This document shows, piece by piece, positions 25,469 through 32,609 of a DNA stretch of 64,000 nt. The stretch lies in the NCBI GenBank assembly GCA_963751795.1, contig CAVVVI010000001.1, forward strand, positions 62,001 through 126,000. The letters run 5' to 3'. The stretch's first letter is position 1. The number at the start of each line of letters is the position of its first letter. The notes below the pieces were generated by a model, which did no database searches, was not told where the DNA came from, and saw only the letters and a list, made by a program, of their open reading frames with translations. The stretch is from BOG-908 sp963751795 (lineage in GTDB: Bacteria > Pseudomonadota > Alphaproteobacteria > Acetobacterales > Acetobacteraceae). Made by a program: the position numbers and the translations under genes.

Positions 25469-26476
25469 TTAAATCCCAATCACCACCTTCCCCACATGCG
25501 TCGCCCCCTTCAGGTGCCGATACGCCTCCCGCGCCTCCTCGAACGCGAAAACGCGGTCCACCACCGGCACGATTGCATTCACGGCGATCGCCCGGTTCAT
25601 CGCCTCGAACATCTGGCGCGACCCCACGTAGATCGGCCGCACGGTCGCACCGCCGGCGAACACCGCCAGCGGATCCAGCGTGCCGCGCGTCAGCACGCCG
25701 ATCAGCGTCACGGTGCCGCCGTTGCGCGTGGCCTGCACCGAGCGCTGCAGCGTGCCGGGCCCGCCCACTTCGACCACGTGATCCACGCCCACGCCGCCGG
25801 TCAGTTCGCGCACGGCCACCTGCCAATCGGGGTTGGCGCGGTAGTTCACGCCCTCGGCCGCGCCCAACGCACGCGCGCGCTCCAGCTTCTCGTCGCTGGA
25901 GGATGTGGCGATCACCCGGGCGCCGGCGGCGCGCGCGAATTGCAGGGCGAAAATGGAAACGCCACCGGTGCCCAGCACCAGCACGCTCTGCCCGGGCAGC
26001 AGCGGGTTCAGGCCGAACAGCGCGTTCCAGGCGGTCACCGCGGCGCAGGGCAGGGTGGCCGCCTGCTCGAAACTCAGATGGGCCGGCACGGCGACCAGGC
26101 CGCGCTCGTCGAACACCACGTATTCGGCCAGCACGCCGTCGATGGCGCCGCCCAGCGCGCTCGCTGAATCGGCCGGCTCCATGGCGCCGCCCATCCAGCT
26201 CTGCATGAATATGCCGCACACCCGGTCACCCACGGCCACGCGGGTCACGCCTTCGCCCAGTTCGGCGACCTCTCCGGCGCCGTCCGATAGCGGCACCAGG
26301 TCGGGCGGCAGGCGGCTCATCATGTATTTGCCGCTGGCCACAGCCAGGTCGCGGAAATTCAGCGAGGCGGCGCGCATGCGCACCAGCACCTGGCCACGGC
26401 CCGGGCGCGGCGTCGGCGCCTCGCCCAGCGTCAAATCGTCGATGCCGGTGGTCTGCGGCAGGCGATACAGGCGCAT
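25469..26476 (-). CDS. Zinc-type/quinone-oxidoreductase-like MDR alcohol dehydrogenase
   Basis: A 335-aa medium-chain dehydrogenase/reductase. The N-terminal GroES-like part includes ASLNFRDLAV and LVPLSDGAGEV, and a Rossmann NAD(P) motif VLVLGTGGVSIFA follows. The usual catalytic zinc cysteine is absent at the ASLNFRD position, so it is closer to the NADPH:quinone reductase-like branch. ATG 26476 is clear. A palindromic repeat abuts the stop codon. The substrate is unknown. Confidence 0.85.
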   Translation of the reverse strand: MRLYRLPQTTGIDDLTLGEAPTPRPGRGQVLVRMRAASLNFRDLAVASGKYMMSRLPPDLVPLSDGAGEVAELGEGVTRVAVGDRVCGIFMQSWMGGAMEPADSASALGGAIDGVLAEYVVFDERGLVAVPAHLSFEQAATLPCAAVTAWNALFGLNPLLPGQSVLVLGTGGVSIFALQFARAAGARVIATSSSDEKLERARALGAAEGVNYRANPDWQVAVRELTGGVGVDHVVEVGGPGTLQRSVQATRNGGTVTLIGVLTRGTLDPLAVFAGGATVRPIYVGSRQMFEAMNRAIAVNAIVPVVDRVFAFEEAREAYRHLKGATHVGKVVIGI

Positions 26477-26671
26477 GGGTCGGGTCTCCTGATGGGGCGG
26501 CGCATACAGCCACTTCCCTGCGCGCGCGCCAACCCGGTTGGGCCGGTTTGCTGCCATCGCCGCGCCGAAGCGGCCGCGCTCACAAGCTTGGCATGGGCGC
26601 CCGGGTGATTTCGCTACAACCCAGGATGGCAGGTCTGGTAGGCATCCAGGCAGAACGCGCGAGGAACATCC

Positions 26672-28147
26672 ATGACGCATCATTCCATGAAAGCCGCCTG
26701 GCCGCTTGCCCTCGCTTTGGCCGCCTCCGGCACCGCCGCGGCGCAGAGCGTGACCACGTACCACAACGGCATCAACCGCCACGGCGAATACGTGGTGCCC
26801 GGCCTCACGGCCGCTATGGCAGCCGGCATGCACATGGATACGGCCTTCCACGGCGCGGTCACCGGCAACGTCTATGCCCAGCCGCTCTACTGGCAGGCTT
26901 CCGCAGGCGCGCCGGGCGTGGTGATCGTGGCCACCGAGGCCAACGAGATCGACGCGCTGGACGCCAATACCGGCGCGCTGGTCTGGCGCACGCAGCTGCC
27001 CGCGCCGGCGCCCAACAGCGCCCTGCAATGCGGCAACATCAACCCCGAGGGCATCACCGGCACGCCCGCCATCGATCCGGCGAGCGGCACAATCTACCTC
27101 GATGCCGTCACCGGCAGCACGGCTTCGGCGGTGCGCCACCAGGTCTATGCCTTGTCGGCGAGCACGGGTGCCGTGCAGCCCGGCTGGCCGCTGGACATGC
27201 AATCGGCCCTGGCGGCCCGCGGCATGGCGTTCGATTCCACCGACCAGGGCGAGCGCGGCGCGCTGCTCGTCCTGAACGGGCAGGTGTACATCACCTATGG
27301 CGGCCGCTCCGGCGATTGCGGCGGCTATCACGGCACCGTCGTGCAGGTGGCCCCCTCGGCCACGCCGTCGGTCGCCGGCGCCTGGGCCACGCGCGCGGTG
27401 CGCGGCGGCATCTGGGCGCAAGGCGGCGCCGCGTCGGACGATCATTCGCTCTACGTCACCACCGGCAACACATCGGGTGCGAGTTCCTGGATGGATGGCG
27501 AAGCCATCCTGCGCCTGCATCCCGGCTTGGCCCACGCCACCAGTTCGATCGATTACTTCACGCCGAGCAACTGGCAACAGCTCGACAATTACGATCAGGA
27601 TCTGGGGGGCACCGAGGCCATCCCGTTCGCCCTGCCGGCCGGCGGCGGCCCGCGCGTCATTGCTTTCGGCAAGGACGGCAACGCCTATTTGGCCGACCGC
27701 CGCAATCTGGGCGGCATCGGCGGCCAGGTGGCCACGCTGCACGTCTCCAACACCGAGATCATCACCGCCCCGGCGATCTACAACACGGCGCAGGCCGCCA
27801 TGGTCGTGTTCCGCAACGGCGCCGGCATCAATTGCAGCGGCAGCAGCCTGACCATGCTGTCCATCGCCACCGGCGCCACCCCGATCCGCGAGCTGTGGTG
27901 CGCGGGCCTGAACGGCGCCGGCGCGCCGATCGTGACCACCACCAACGGCGCGGCCAACCCGCTCGTCTGGGTAGTGGGCGCGGAGGGCGATAATTTGCTG
28001 CACGGCTTCGATGCCAAGACCGGCCATGCGGTATTCGGCGGCGGCGGCCAGTCGATGACCGGCCTACGGCATTTCCAGACGCTGATCGCCGCCAACCATC
28101 ACCTCTACGTCGCCAGCGACGGCAAGGTGTACGCCTTCACCTTCTGA
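26672..28147 (+). CDS. Exported PQQ-like beta-propeller protein
   Basis: A 491-aa secreted protein with a signal peptide (LALALAASGTAAA-Q) followed by repeated short beta-strand motifs typical of PQQ-like or WD-type propellers (IDALDANTGALVWRTQL, VYALSASTGAV, LLHGFDAKTGHAVF, LYVASDGKVYAF). No haem or catalytic dehydrogenase residues are evident, so it may be a structural or binding protein rather than a quinoprotein enzyme. It is convergent with the next gene across a strong hairpin. Confidence 0.75.
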   Translation: MTHHSMKAAWPLALALAASGTAAAQSVTTYHNGINRHGEYVVPGLTAAMAAGMHMDTAFHGAVTGNVYAQPLYWQASAGAPGVVIVATEANEIDALDANTGALVWRTQLPAPAPNSALQCGNINPEGITGTPAIDPASGTIYLDAVTGSTASAVRHQVYALSASTGAVQPGWPLDMQSALAARGMAFDSTDQGERGALLVLNGQVYITYGGRSGDCGGYHGTVVQVAPSATPSVAGAWATRAVRGGIWAQGGAASDDHSLYVTTGNTSGASSWMDGEAILRLHPGLAHATSSIDYFTPSNWQQLDNYDQDLGGTEAIPFALPAGGGPRVIAFGKDGNAYLADRRNLGGIGGQVATLHVSNTEIITAPAIYNTAQAAMVVFRNGAGINCSGSSLTMLSIATGATPIRELWCAGLNGAGAPIVTTTNGAANPLVWVVGAEGDNLLHGFDAKTGHAVFGGGGQSMTGLRHFQTLIAANHHLYVASDGKVYAFTF

Positions 28148-28155
28148 AAGGGTGC

Positions 28156-28184
28156 GCCGGGCGATCCCCTCAGGATCGCCCGGC
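28156..28184. terminator. Bidirectional hairpin terminator
   Basis: A perfect 12-bp stem, GCCGGGCGATCC with GGATCGCCCGGC, around a 5-base loop. It sits in the 56-bp gap between two convergent genes. It is followed by a modest T-containing stretch on the plus strand only. Confidence 0.65.
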
Positions 28185-28203
28185 GTATCTTGCCCTTGGG
28201 CGG

Positions 28204-28722
28204 CTACCGGGCGGTCATCGTGCCGTAATGCGTCGAGCTCAGGCTGACCGTGCCGGGCAGCGTCAACGGCAGCGTGGTGTAGAGCGAGTCGAACACGCCC
28301 GGCTCGGCCGCGCTGTTGCCCGGGCCGGCCACGACCAGGTCGTAGCCCTCGTTGCCCATGCCGTCCACGTAGTAGACGTTCACCTTGAACAGCCACGACA
28401 CCGGCTTGCTGCTCGCATCCGTGGTGACCGTGCCATAGATGAACGAGTCGAGCTGGCCGCCATAGGACATGCCCTTCGACAGGTAGCCGGTGAGCGCCGG
28501 CAGCTTGTTCAGCCCGTCGTTGAACCCGATCATCCGGCTCATGGTGTAGGTGGTGTTGGGCGCCAGCGCGCCGGGCGCACTGAACTGCGCCGTCACGCGC
28601 CGGAAACCGTTGGTGGCCGCCGCGAAAGGCGATCCGACATAGGTGAAGGTGGCGGCGCTGGCTGGCGTGGCCGCCAGGCACAGCAGAACGGCACGCAGGG
28701 TGTTCTTCGCGTTCATCGACAT
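28204..28722 (-). CDS. Small exported protein of unknown function
   Basis: A 172-aa protein with a clear signal peptide (LRAVLLCLAATPASAA) and a Ser/Thr/Gly/Tyr-rich beta-type mature part (FTYVGSPF, GTVTTDASSKPVSW, YYVDGMGNEGYDLVV). There are no membrane segments or cysteines after cleavage. It resembles secreted PEP-CTERM-like proteins in composition but has no C-terminal anchor. GGGAG lies about 7 bases before ATG 28722. Confidence 0.65.
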   Translation of the reverse strand: MSMNAKNTLRAVLLCLAATPASAATFTYVGSPFAAATNGFRRVTAQFSAPGALAPNTTYTMSRMIGFNDGLNKLPALTGYLSKGMSYGGQLDSFIYGTVTTDASSKPVSWLFKVNVYYVDGMGNEGYDLVVAGPGNSAAEPGVFDSLYTTLPLTLPGTVSLSSTHYGTMTAR

Positions 28723-28977
28723 TGCAGGGCTCCCGGATCCGTGAACTGATTAACGACATCGACGCCCTAACTCACGAAGCCGTTAGCTGCAAGTGTTTTT
28801 AACAGCAGCGTTAACATTACGTAATCGGTATGGTTGCGCGGCGGTTCCCGGCCGTCGCCGGTGCCCAAGGGCGCTGGCAGCGCAAAAAGTTTTGCAACCG
28901 GTCCGGCATCTGGCGCCTTACCACCCCCGAACACGGATGCGTGGCCACCCCGGCCGCACGGCAAGGAGAACACCCTG
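28723..28977. other. Divergent intergenic region with AT-rich palindromes
   Basis: A 255-bp gap between the exported protein and cenR. It holds several TTAAC motifs and the 10-bp palindrome ATTACGTAAT near 28816-28825, the sort of element that binds dimeric regulators. It also holds a short GCAAAAAGTTTTGC palindrome near 28880 that may be a worn copy of the window-wide repeat. AAGGAG lies just before the cenR ATG. Confidence 0.4.
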
Positions 28978-29679
28978 ATGGCGGGCGAGCGCCCCATCCT
29001 GATTGTCGATGACGACCGTTCGCTGCGTGAGGAATTGGCGGCCCAGCTCCAGGTGGATGGCGAGTTCAGCGCCGATGAAGCGGCTTCGGTGAGCGAGGCC
29101 GAAACCAAGATCCGCCAGCACGAACAGCGCTTCGACGCCCTGATCCTCGACGTGGGTCTCCCGGACGGCGACGGCCGCGACCTGTGCGCTTCCCTGCGCA
29201 AGGCCGGCATGCGCATGCCCATCATCATGCTGACCGGGTCGGACGAGGAATCCGACGTGGTGCGCGGCCTGGAATCAGGTGCCAACGACTACATCGCCAA
29301 GCCCTTCCGCCTGAACGAGCTGCTGGCCCGGTTGCGCGCCCAGCTGCGCATCTTCGAGAATTCCGAAGACGCGGTGTTCACCATCGGGCCATACACCTTC
29401 CGCCCCTCGGCCAAGCTGCTGCAGGAGCCGCTGCGCAACCGCCGCATCCGGCTCACCGAGAAAGAGGCGGCGATCCTGAAATTCCTCTACCGCGCCGGCA
29501 CCAAGCCGGTGGCGCGACAGATCCTGCTCAACGAGGTGTGGGGCTACAACGCTGCCGTTACCACGCACACGCTGGAGACGCACATCTATCGCCTGCGCCA
29601 GAAGATCGAGCCCGATCCGGCCAATGCTCGCCTGCTAGTGACCGAAGGCGGCGGCTACCGGCTCGACCCGGCTGCCTGA
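28978..29679 (+). CDS. cenR: CenR-type response regulator
   Basis: A 233-aa OmpR-family regulator. The receiver has the DDD cluster at 11-13 and phospho-acceptor D58 in ALILDVGLPD. The segments LESGANDYIAKPFR, SEDAVFTIGPYTFRPS, RLTEKEAAILKFLYRAG and NEVWGYNAAVTTHTLETHIYRLRQKIE closely match the alphaproteobacterial CenR family as I know it, which controls cell-envelope functions and is essential in Caulobacter. No kinase gene is adjacent, also typical. ATG 28978 has an AAGGAG site. Confidence 0.85.
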   Translation: MAGERPILIVDDDRSLREELAAQLQVDGEFSADEAASVSEAETKIRQHEQRFDALILDVGLPDGDGRDLCASLRKAGMRMPIIMLTGSDEESDVVRGLESGANDYIAKPFRLNELLARLRAQLRIFENSEDAVFTIGPYTFRPSAKLLQEPLRNRRIRLTEKEAAILKFLYRAGTKPVARQILLNEVWGYNAAVTTHTLETHIYRLRQKIEPDPANARLLVTEGGGYRLDPAA

Positions 29680-29684
29680 ATTGC

Positions 29685-29723
29685 GCTGAGGGCGGCCGCC
29701 ATCCGGGCGGCCGCGCCGCTCAG
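29685..29723. terminator. G+C-rich stem-loop between convergent genes
   Basis: GCTGAG and CTCAG flank two near-copies of the palindrome GGCGGCCGC, giving a long imperfect stem in the 40-bp gap between cenR and the convergent SH3 gene, reaching the latter's stop codon. A likely bidirectional terminator without a U-tract. Confidence 0.4.
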
Positions 29724-30508
29724 GGTGCGACCGCCTCGTCGGCGTCCACGCCCCACATCTCGCTGCGCTGCAACCAGCCGCGATAATCGCCGACCTGCAC
29801 CTGGCACCACGCCTTGCCGGCCTCGCACGCTTTGATCCGCCCCACCACGCCGGGCTTGAGCACCGCGACAGGGCCGGCGGTAACGCTGGCATCGGCCCGC
29901 ACGGTGCGGTCCTCGGTGCCGGTGATGACGAAGGTGCGGCGGCCGGTCAGCGTCGCCTGGTGCACCCAGCCCTTCACGCCGTCCATGTCTTCGACCAGCC
30001 GCCAGATGTCGAACTCGCGCTCGATGCGCACCGGCAGCTCGCGGCGCTTGTAGGTCCAGATCACCGGGTAGCGCTCGGCAGGCCCCACCCGCATGTTCAC
30101 GTCGTCGGATTTCAGCGAGGCGTAGCGCGGCAGGTGCAGGCCGGTGTTGGTGCCCACATCGGCCGGCACGGGCGGCGGCGCCGGCTTGCGGGCGGCTTCC
30201 ACCTTGGGCGCTGGCGGCGGCTCCTTGTGTACCACGGCCACCTTCTTGGCCGCGGCCACGGCGCGCGCCGGCGGCTTGTGGCGGGCCACCACCACCGGCA
30301 CGTGCCGGGCTGGCGCCACCGCATGCGCGGCGGTGTGCGTGGCGGTATGCGCGGTGGCGTGCGTGGCCGTGTGGCGGGTAGCCGGCTTCGGCCTGGCGTG
30401 CCCAAGCGCGCTGCTCACCGGGGCGGGTTGGGTGGTCTGCGCCGCGGCCCCGGCCACCGGCATGGCGGTGGCCAGCACGCCCAGCGCCAGCAGAGCGCGC
30501 GCGATCAC
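29720..30508 (-). CDS. Exported SH3-domain protein with His/Thr/Ala-rich linker
   Basis: A 262-aa protein starting at a GTG that overlaps the stop of the upstream DsrE-type gene (GTGA). A signal peptide (LLALGVLATAMPVAGAAAQ) leads into a low-complexity stretch of short H-T-A repeats at about 40-68, then a Lys/Pro-rich spacer. Two bacterial SH3-like modules follow from about residue 125 (SLKSDDVNMRVGPAERYPVIW and DASVTAGPVAVLKPGVVGRI). Bacterial SH3 domains often bind peptidoglycan. The His-rich linker could bind metal; that is speculation. Confidence 0.75.
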   Translation of the reverse strand: MIARALLALGVLATAMPVAGAAAQTTQPAPVSSALGHARPKPATRHTATHATAHTATHTAAHAVAPARHVPVVVARHKPPARAVAAAKKVAVVHKEPPPAPKVEAARKPAPPPVPADVGTNTGLHLPRYASLKSDDVNMRVGPAERYPVIWTYKRRELPVRIEREFDIWRLVEDMDGVKGWVHQATLTGRRTFVITGTEDRTVRADASVTAGPVAVLKPGVVGRIKACEAGKAWCQVQVGDYRGWLQRSEMWGVDADEAVAP

Positions 30509-30903
30509 AGCGAGATCATCTGCCCGGTGCCCACCGCTTCCAGGAAGCTGGCCACCCCGGCCACTTCGACGCCGGCCTGCAGCGAGGCGGGGTCGATGCC
30601 CTCGGCCGTCATGCCCGCCTCGCAGGCCATCAGCCGCACGCCCAATTCCCGCGCCGCATCGCGCAGCTCGCCCAGCCCGGCCACGCCGCGGCGGCGGATC
30701 ACGGCGTCGCGACCCACATCGTCGAGCTCGCTCCAATCCTCGCGCAGCGCGCGGCAGCCATGGTTGGTGGCGAACAGCGTCACGCGGCGGCCGAGCGAGG
30801 CGGCGGCGGCAGCGAGCAGGAAGGCATATTGCGCACGCTCATGCGTGCCGGCGATCAGCAGGATGCCGAGCGGCGGTGCGGTCTGGTCCGAAGTGCCGTC
30901 CAT
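30505..30903 (-). CDS. DsrE/DsrF-like family protein
   Basis: A 132-aa cytoplasmic protein of the DsrE/peroxiredoxin-like fold: GILLIAGTHERAQYAFLLAAAAASLGRRVTLF, then a conserved-type cysteine in LMACEAGM. Family members take part in sulfur relay or are of unknown role. ATG 30903 is preferred over 30966, whose N-terminal extension looks unstructured. It lies between the MoeB-like gene and the SH3 gene in one operon. Linkage to a sulfur-activating E1-like protein is consistent with sulfur transfer. Confidence 0.75.
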   Translation of the reverse strand: MDGTSDQTAPPLGILLIAGTHERAQYAFLLAAAAASLGRRVTLFATNHGCRALREDWSELDDVGRDAVIRRRGVAGLGELRDAARELGVRLMACEAGMTAEGIDPASLQAGVEVAGVASFLEAVGTGQMISL

Positions 30904-30978
30904 GTCTGTGGTCCCCGTCAGGCTGTCTGAGCACAGCGGTTGGCCGCTCGGGTGCCCTGGCGTCAAGACCCGCAGCGC

Positions 30979-31779
30979 TCACATCTCGCGCGCCCGCCCG
31001 GCGGCCTGGCCGGAGCCGCCGCAGGTGGGGCAGGACGGGTCGGCCGGCAGGGTGGCACTATGGAAGCGCATGGCCAGCGCGTCCAAGGTCAGCACGCGCC
31101 CGGCCAGGCGGTCGCCGATGCCCAGCACCTCTTTCAGCACCTCGGTCGCCTGCAACGTGCCCATAACGCCGGTGACGGTGCCGAGCACGCCGGCTTCGGC
31201 ACAGCGCGGCAGCATGCCGGCCGGCGGCAGGCTCGGATGCAGGCAGCGGTAGCATGGGTTCGGGCGGCCGGCCGCGTCGTGGCCGGGCCGGAAGGTGGCG
31301 AGCTGCCCCTCGAACCGCAGCACCGCGGCGCTCACCAGCGTCTTGCCCGCGCGCCAGGCCGCGTCGGCCAGCACGTAGCGCGAGGCCGCGTCGTCGGTCC
31401 CGTCGGCCACCACATCGTAGCCGGCCAACAGCCTGGCGACGTTGGCGGCGTCCACCCGCTCGGCGTGCGCGGTGATGGCGACCAGCGGGTTGATGGAAGC
31501 CGCCGCGGCCGCCGCCGAGCGCGCCTTGAGCGTGCCCACGCCGGCCGTGGTGTGCGCCACCTGCCGCTGCAGGTTGGAGAGCTCGACCAGATCGTCATCG
31601 GCAATGCCCAGCGTGCCGATGCCCGCGGCAGCCAGGTACAGCGCCAGCGGGCTGCCCAGGCCGCCGGCGCCCACGATGAGCACGCGTGCGTCCCGCAGCC
31701 GGGCCTGGCCGGTGCCCCCCACCTCGGCCAGCAGGATGTGGCGGGCATAACGGGTGACTTCGTCGTCGGTCAGCGTCAT
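30979..31779 (-). CDS. moeB: ThiF/MoeB-type adenylyltransferase
   Basis: A 266-aa E1-like enzyme that adenylates the C-terminal glycine of a small sulfur carrier (MoaD or ThiS type). It has the ATP motif VGAGGLGSPLALYLA, DDDLVELSNLQRQ and the conserved DGTDD. Two zinc-binding pairs follow, CYRC and CPTC. Whether it serves molybdopterin or thiamine synthesis cannot be decided here, so the symbol is tentative. It is first in a probable operon with the DsrE-like and SH3 genes and divergent from queC. Confidence 0.85.
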   Translation of the reverse strand: MTLTDDEVTRYARHILLAEVGGTGQARLRDARVLIVGAGGLGSPLALYLAAAGIGTLGIADDDLVELSNLQRQVAHTTAGVGTLKARSAAAAAASINPLVAITAHAERVDAANVARLLAGYDVVADGTDDAASRYVLADAAWRAGKTLVSAAVLRFEGQLATFRPGHDAAGRPNPCYRCLHPSLPPAGMLPRCAEAGVLGTVTGVMGTLQATEVLKEVLGIGDRLAGRVLTLDALAMRFHSATLPADPSCPTCGGSGQAAGRAREM

Positions 31780-31886
31780 TGAGGAAGCGCCTGTTCGAGG
31801 GAGAGTGACATGCAGATCGGCCGCGGCACCGCCAACGCAGGGCACCCAACACAGCGGCGCCGCGCCGGCCCGTTGCGCGGCCGCCG

Positions 31887-32594
31887 ATGAGCGCCGCGCA
31901 CGCGCTGGTGCTGTTCTCCGGCGGCCAGGACAGCACAACCTGCCTTGCCTGGGCGCTGGACCGCTACGCCCATGTGGAGACGATCGGCTTCGATTACGGC
32001 CAGCGCCACCGTGTGGAGCTCGAGTGCCGCCCGCCGATCCGCGCCGCACTGGCGGCCCGCTGGCAGGGCCGGCTCGGCTGCGACCACGTGATCGACATCG
32101 CGGCCGGCCTGGCGGCCCTGGGGCAGACGGCCATGACGAGGCAAATCGCCATCGCCACCGGCGCCGACGGCCTGCCCAACACCTTCGTGCCCGGGCGCAA
32201 CATCCTGTTCCTCACCTACGCCGCCGCACTTGCCTACCGCCGCGGGCTCGGCCGCATCGTCACCGGCGTCTGCGAGACGGATTTCTCCGGCTACCCCGAT
32301 TGCCGCGACGACACCGTCAAAGCCCTGCAGGTGGCCCTCAACCTCGGCATGCAACGCCGCTTCGTGCTCGAAACGCCACTGATGTGGATCGACAAGGCGG
32401 GCACCTGGGCCATGGCGAGCCGCCTCGGCCTGCTCGACGTGATCGTAACGCAGACGCATACGTGCTATCTCGGCGAGCGCGGATTGTTGCATGGATGGGG
32501 CTATGGGTGCGGTGCCTGCCCGGCCTGCGTGTTGCGGGCCAAGGGTTACGAGCAATGGCGGCAGGCCGGTGGTGAGTCGGCTGACACCCTCTAG
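31887..32594 (+). CDS. queC: 7-cyano-7-deazaguanine synthase
   Basis: A 235-aa ATP-dependent enzyme that converts 7-carboxy-7-deazaguanine to preQ0 for queuosine tRNA modification. The PP-loop SGGQDS (11-16) is intact, as are FDYGQRH and GVCETDFSGYPDCR. The zinc-binding cysteines are in the C-terminal GCGACPACVLRAKGY. No other queuosine gene is adjacent. It precedes the large glycosyltransferase gene by 15 bp. Confidence 0.93.
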   Translation: MSAAHALVLFSGGQDSTTCLAWALDRYAHVETIGFDYGQRHRVELECRPPIRAALAARWQGRLGCDHVIDIAAGLAALGQTAMTRQIAIATGADGLPNTFVPGRNILFLTYAAALAYRRGLGRIVTGVCETDFSGYPDCRDDTVKALQVALNLGMQRRFVLETPLMWIDKAGTWAMASRLGLLDVIVTQTHTCYLGERGLLHGWGYGCGACPACVLRAKGYEQWRQAGGESADTL

Positions 32595-32609
32595 CACGGC
32601 GCCGGCCCG

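Noticed and set aside
25469..28027. 852-codon minus-strand frame as one fused protein
   Set aside because: Only the last 335 codons encode the MDR dehydrogenase; the upstream part is antisense to the exported propeller protein.
26672..28147. Propeller protein as a PQQ alcohol dehydrogenase
   Set aside because: No vicinal-cysteine pair, no haem c motif and too short for a quinoprotein dehydrogenase.
30300..30390. Short repeated units near the SH3 gene as a CRISPR array
   Set aside because: The units are 6-12 bp, in frame and encode H-T-A repeats. There are no unique spacers and no cas genes.
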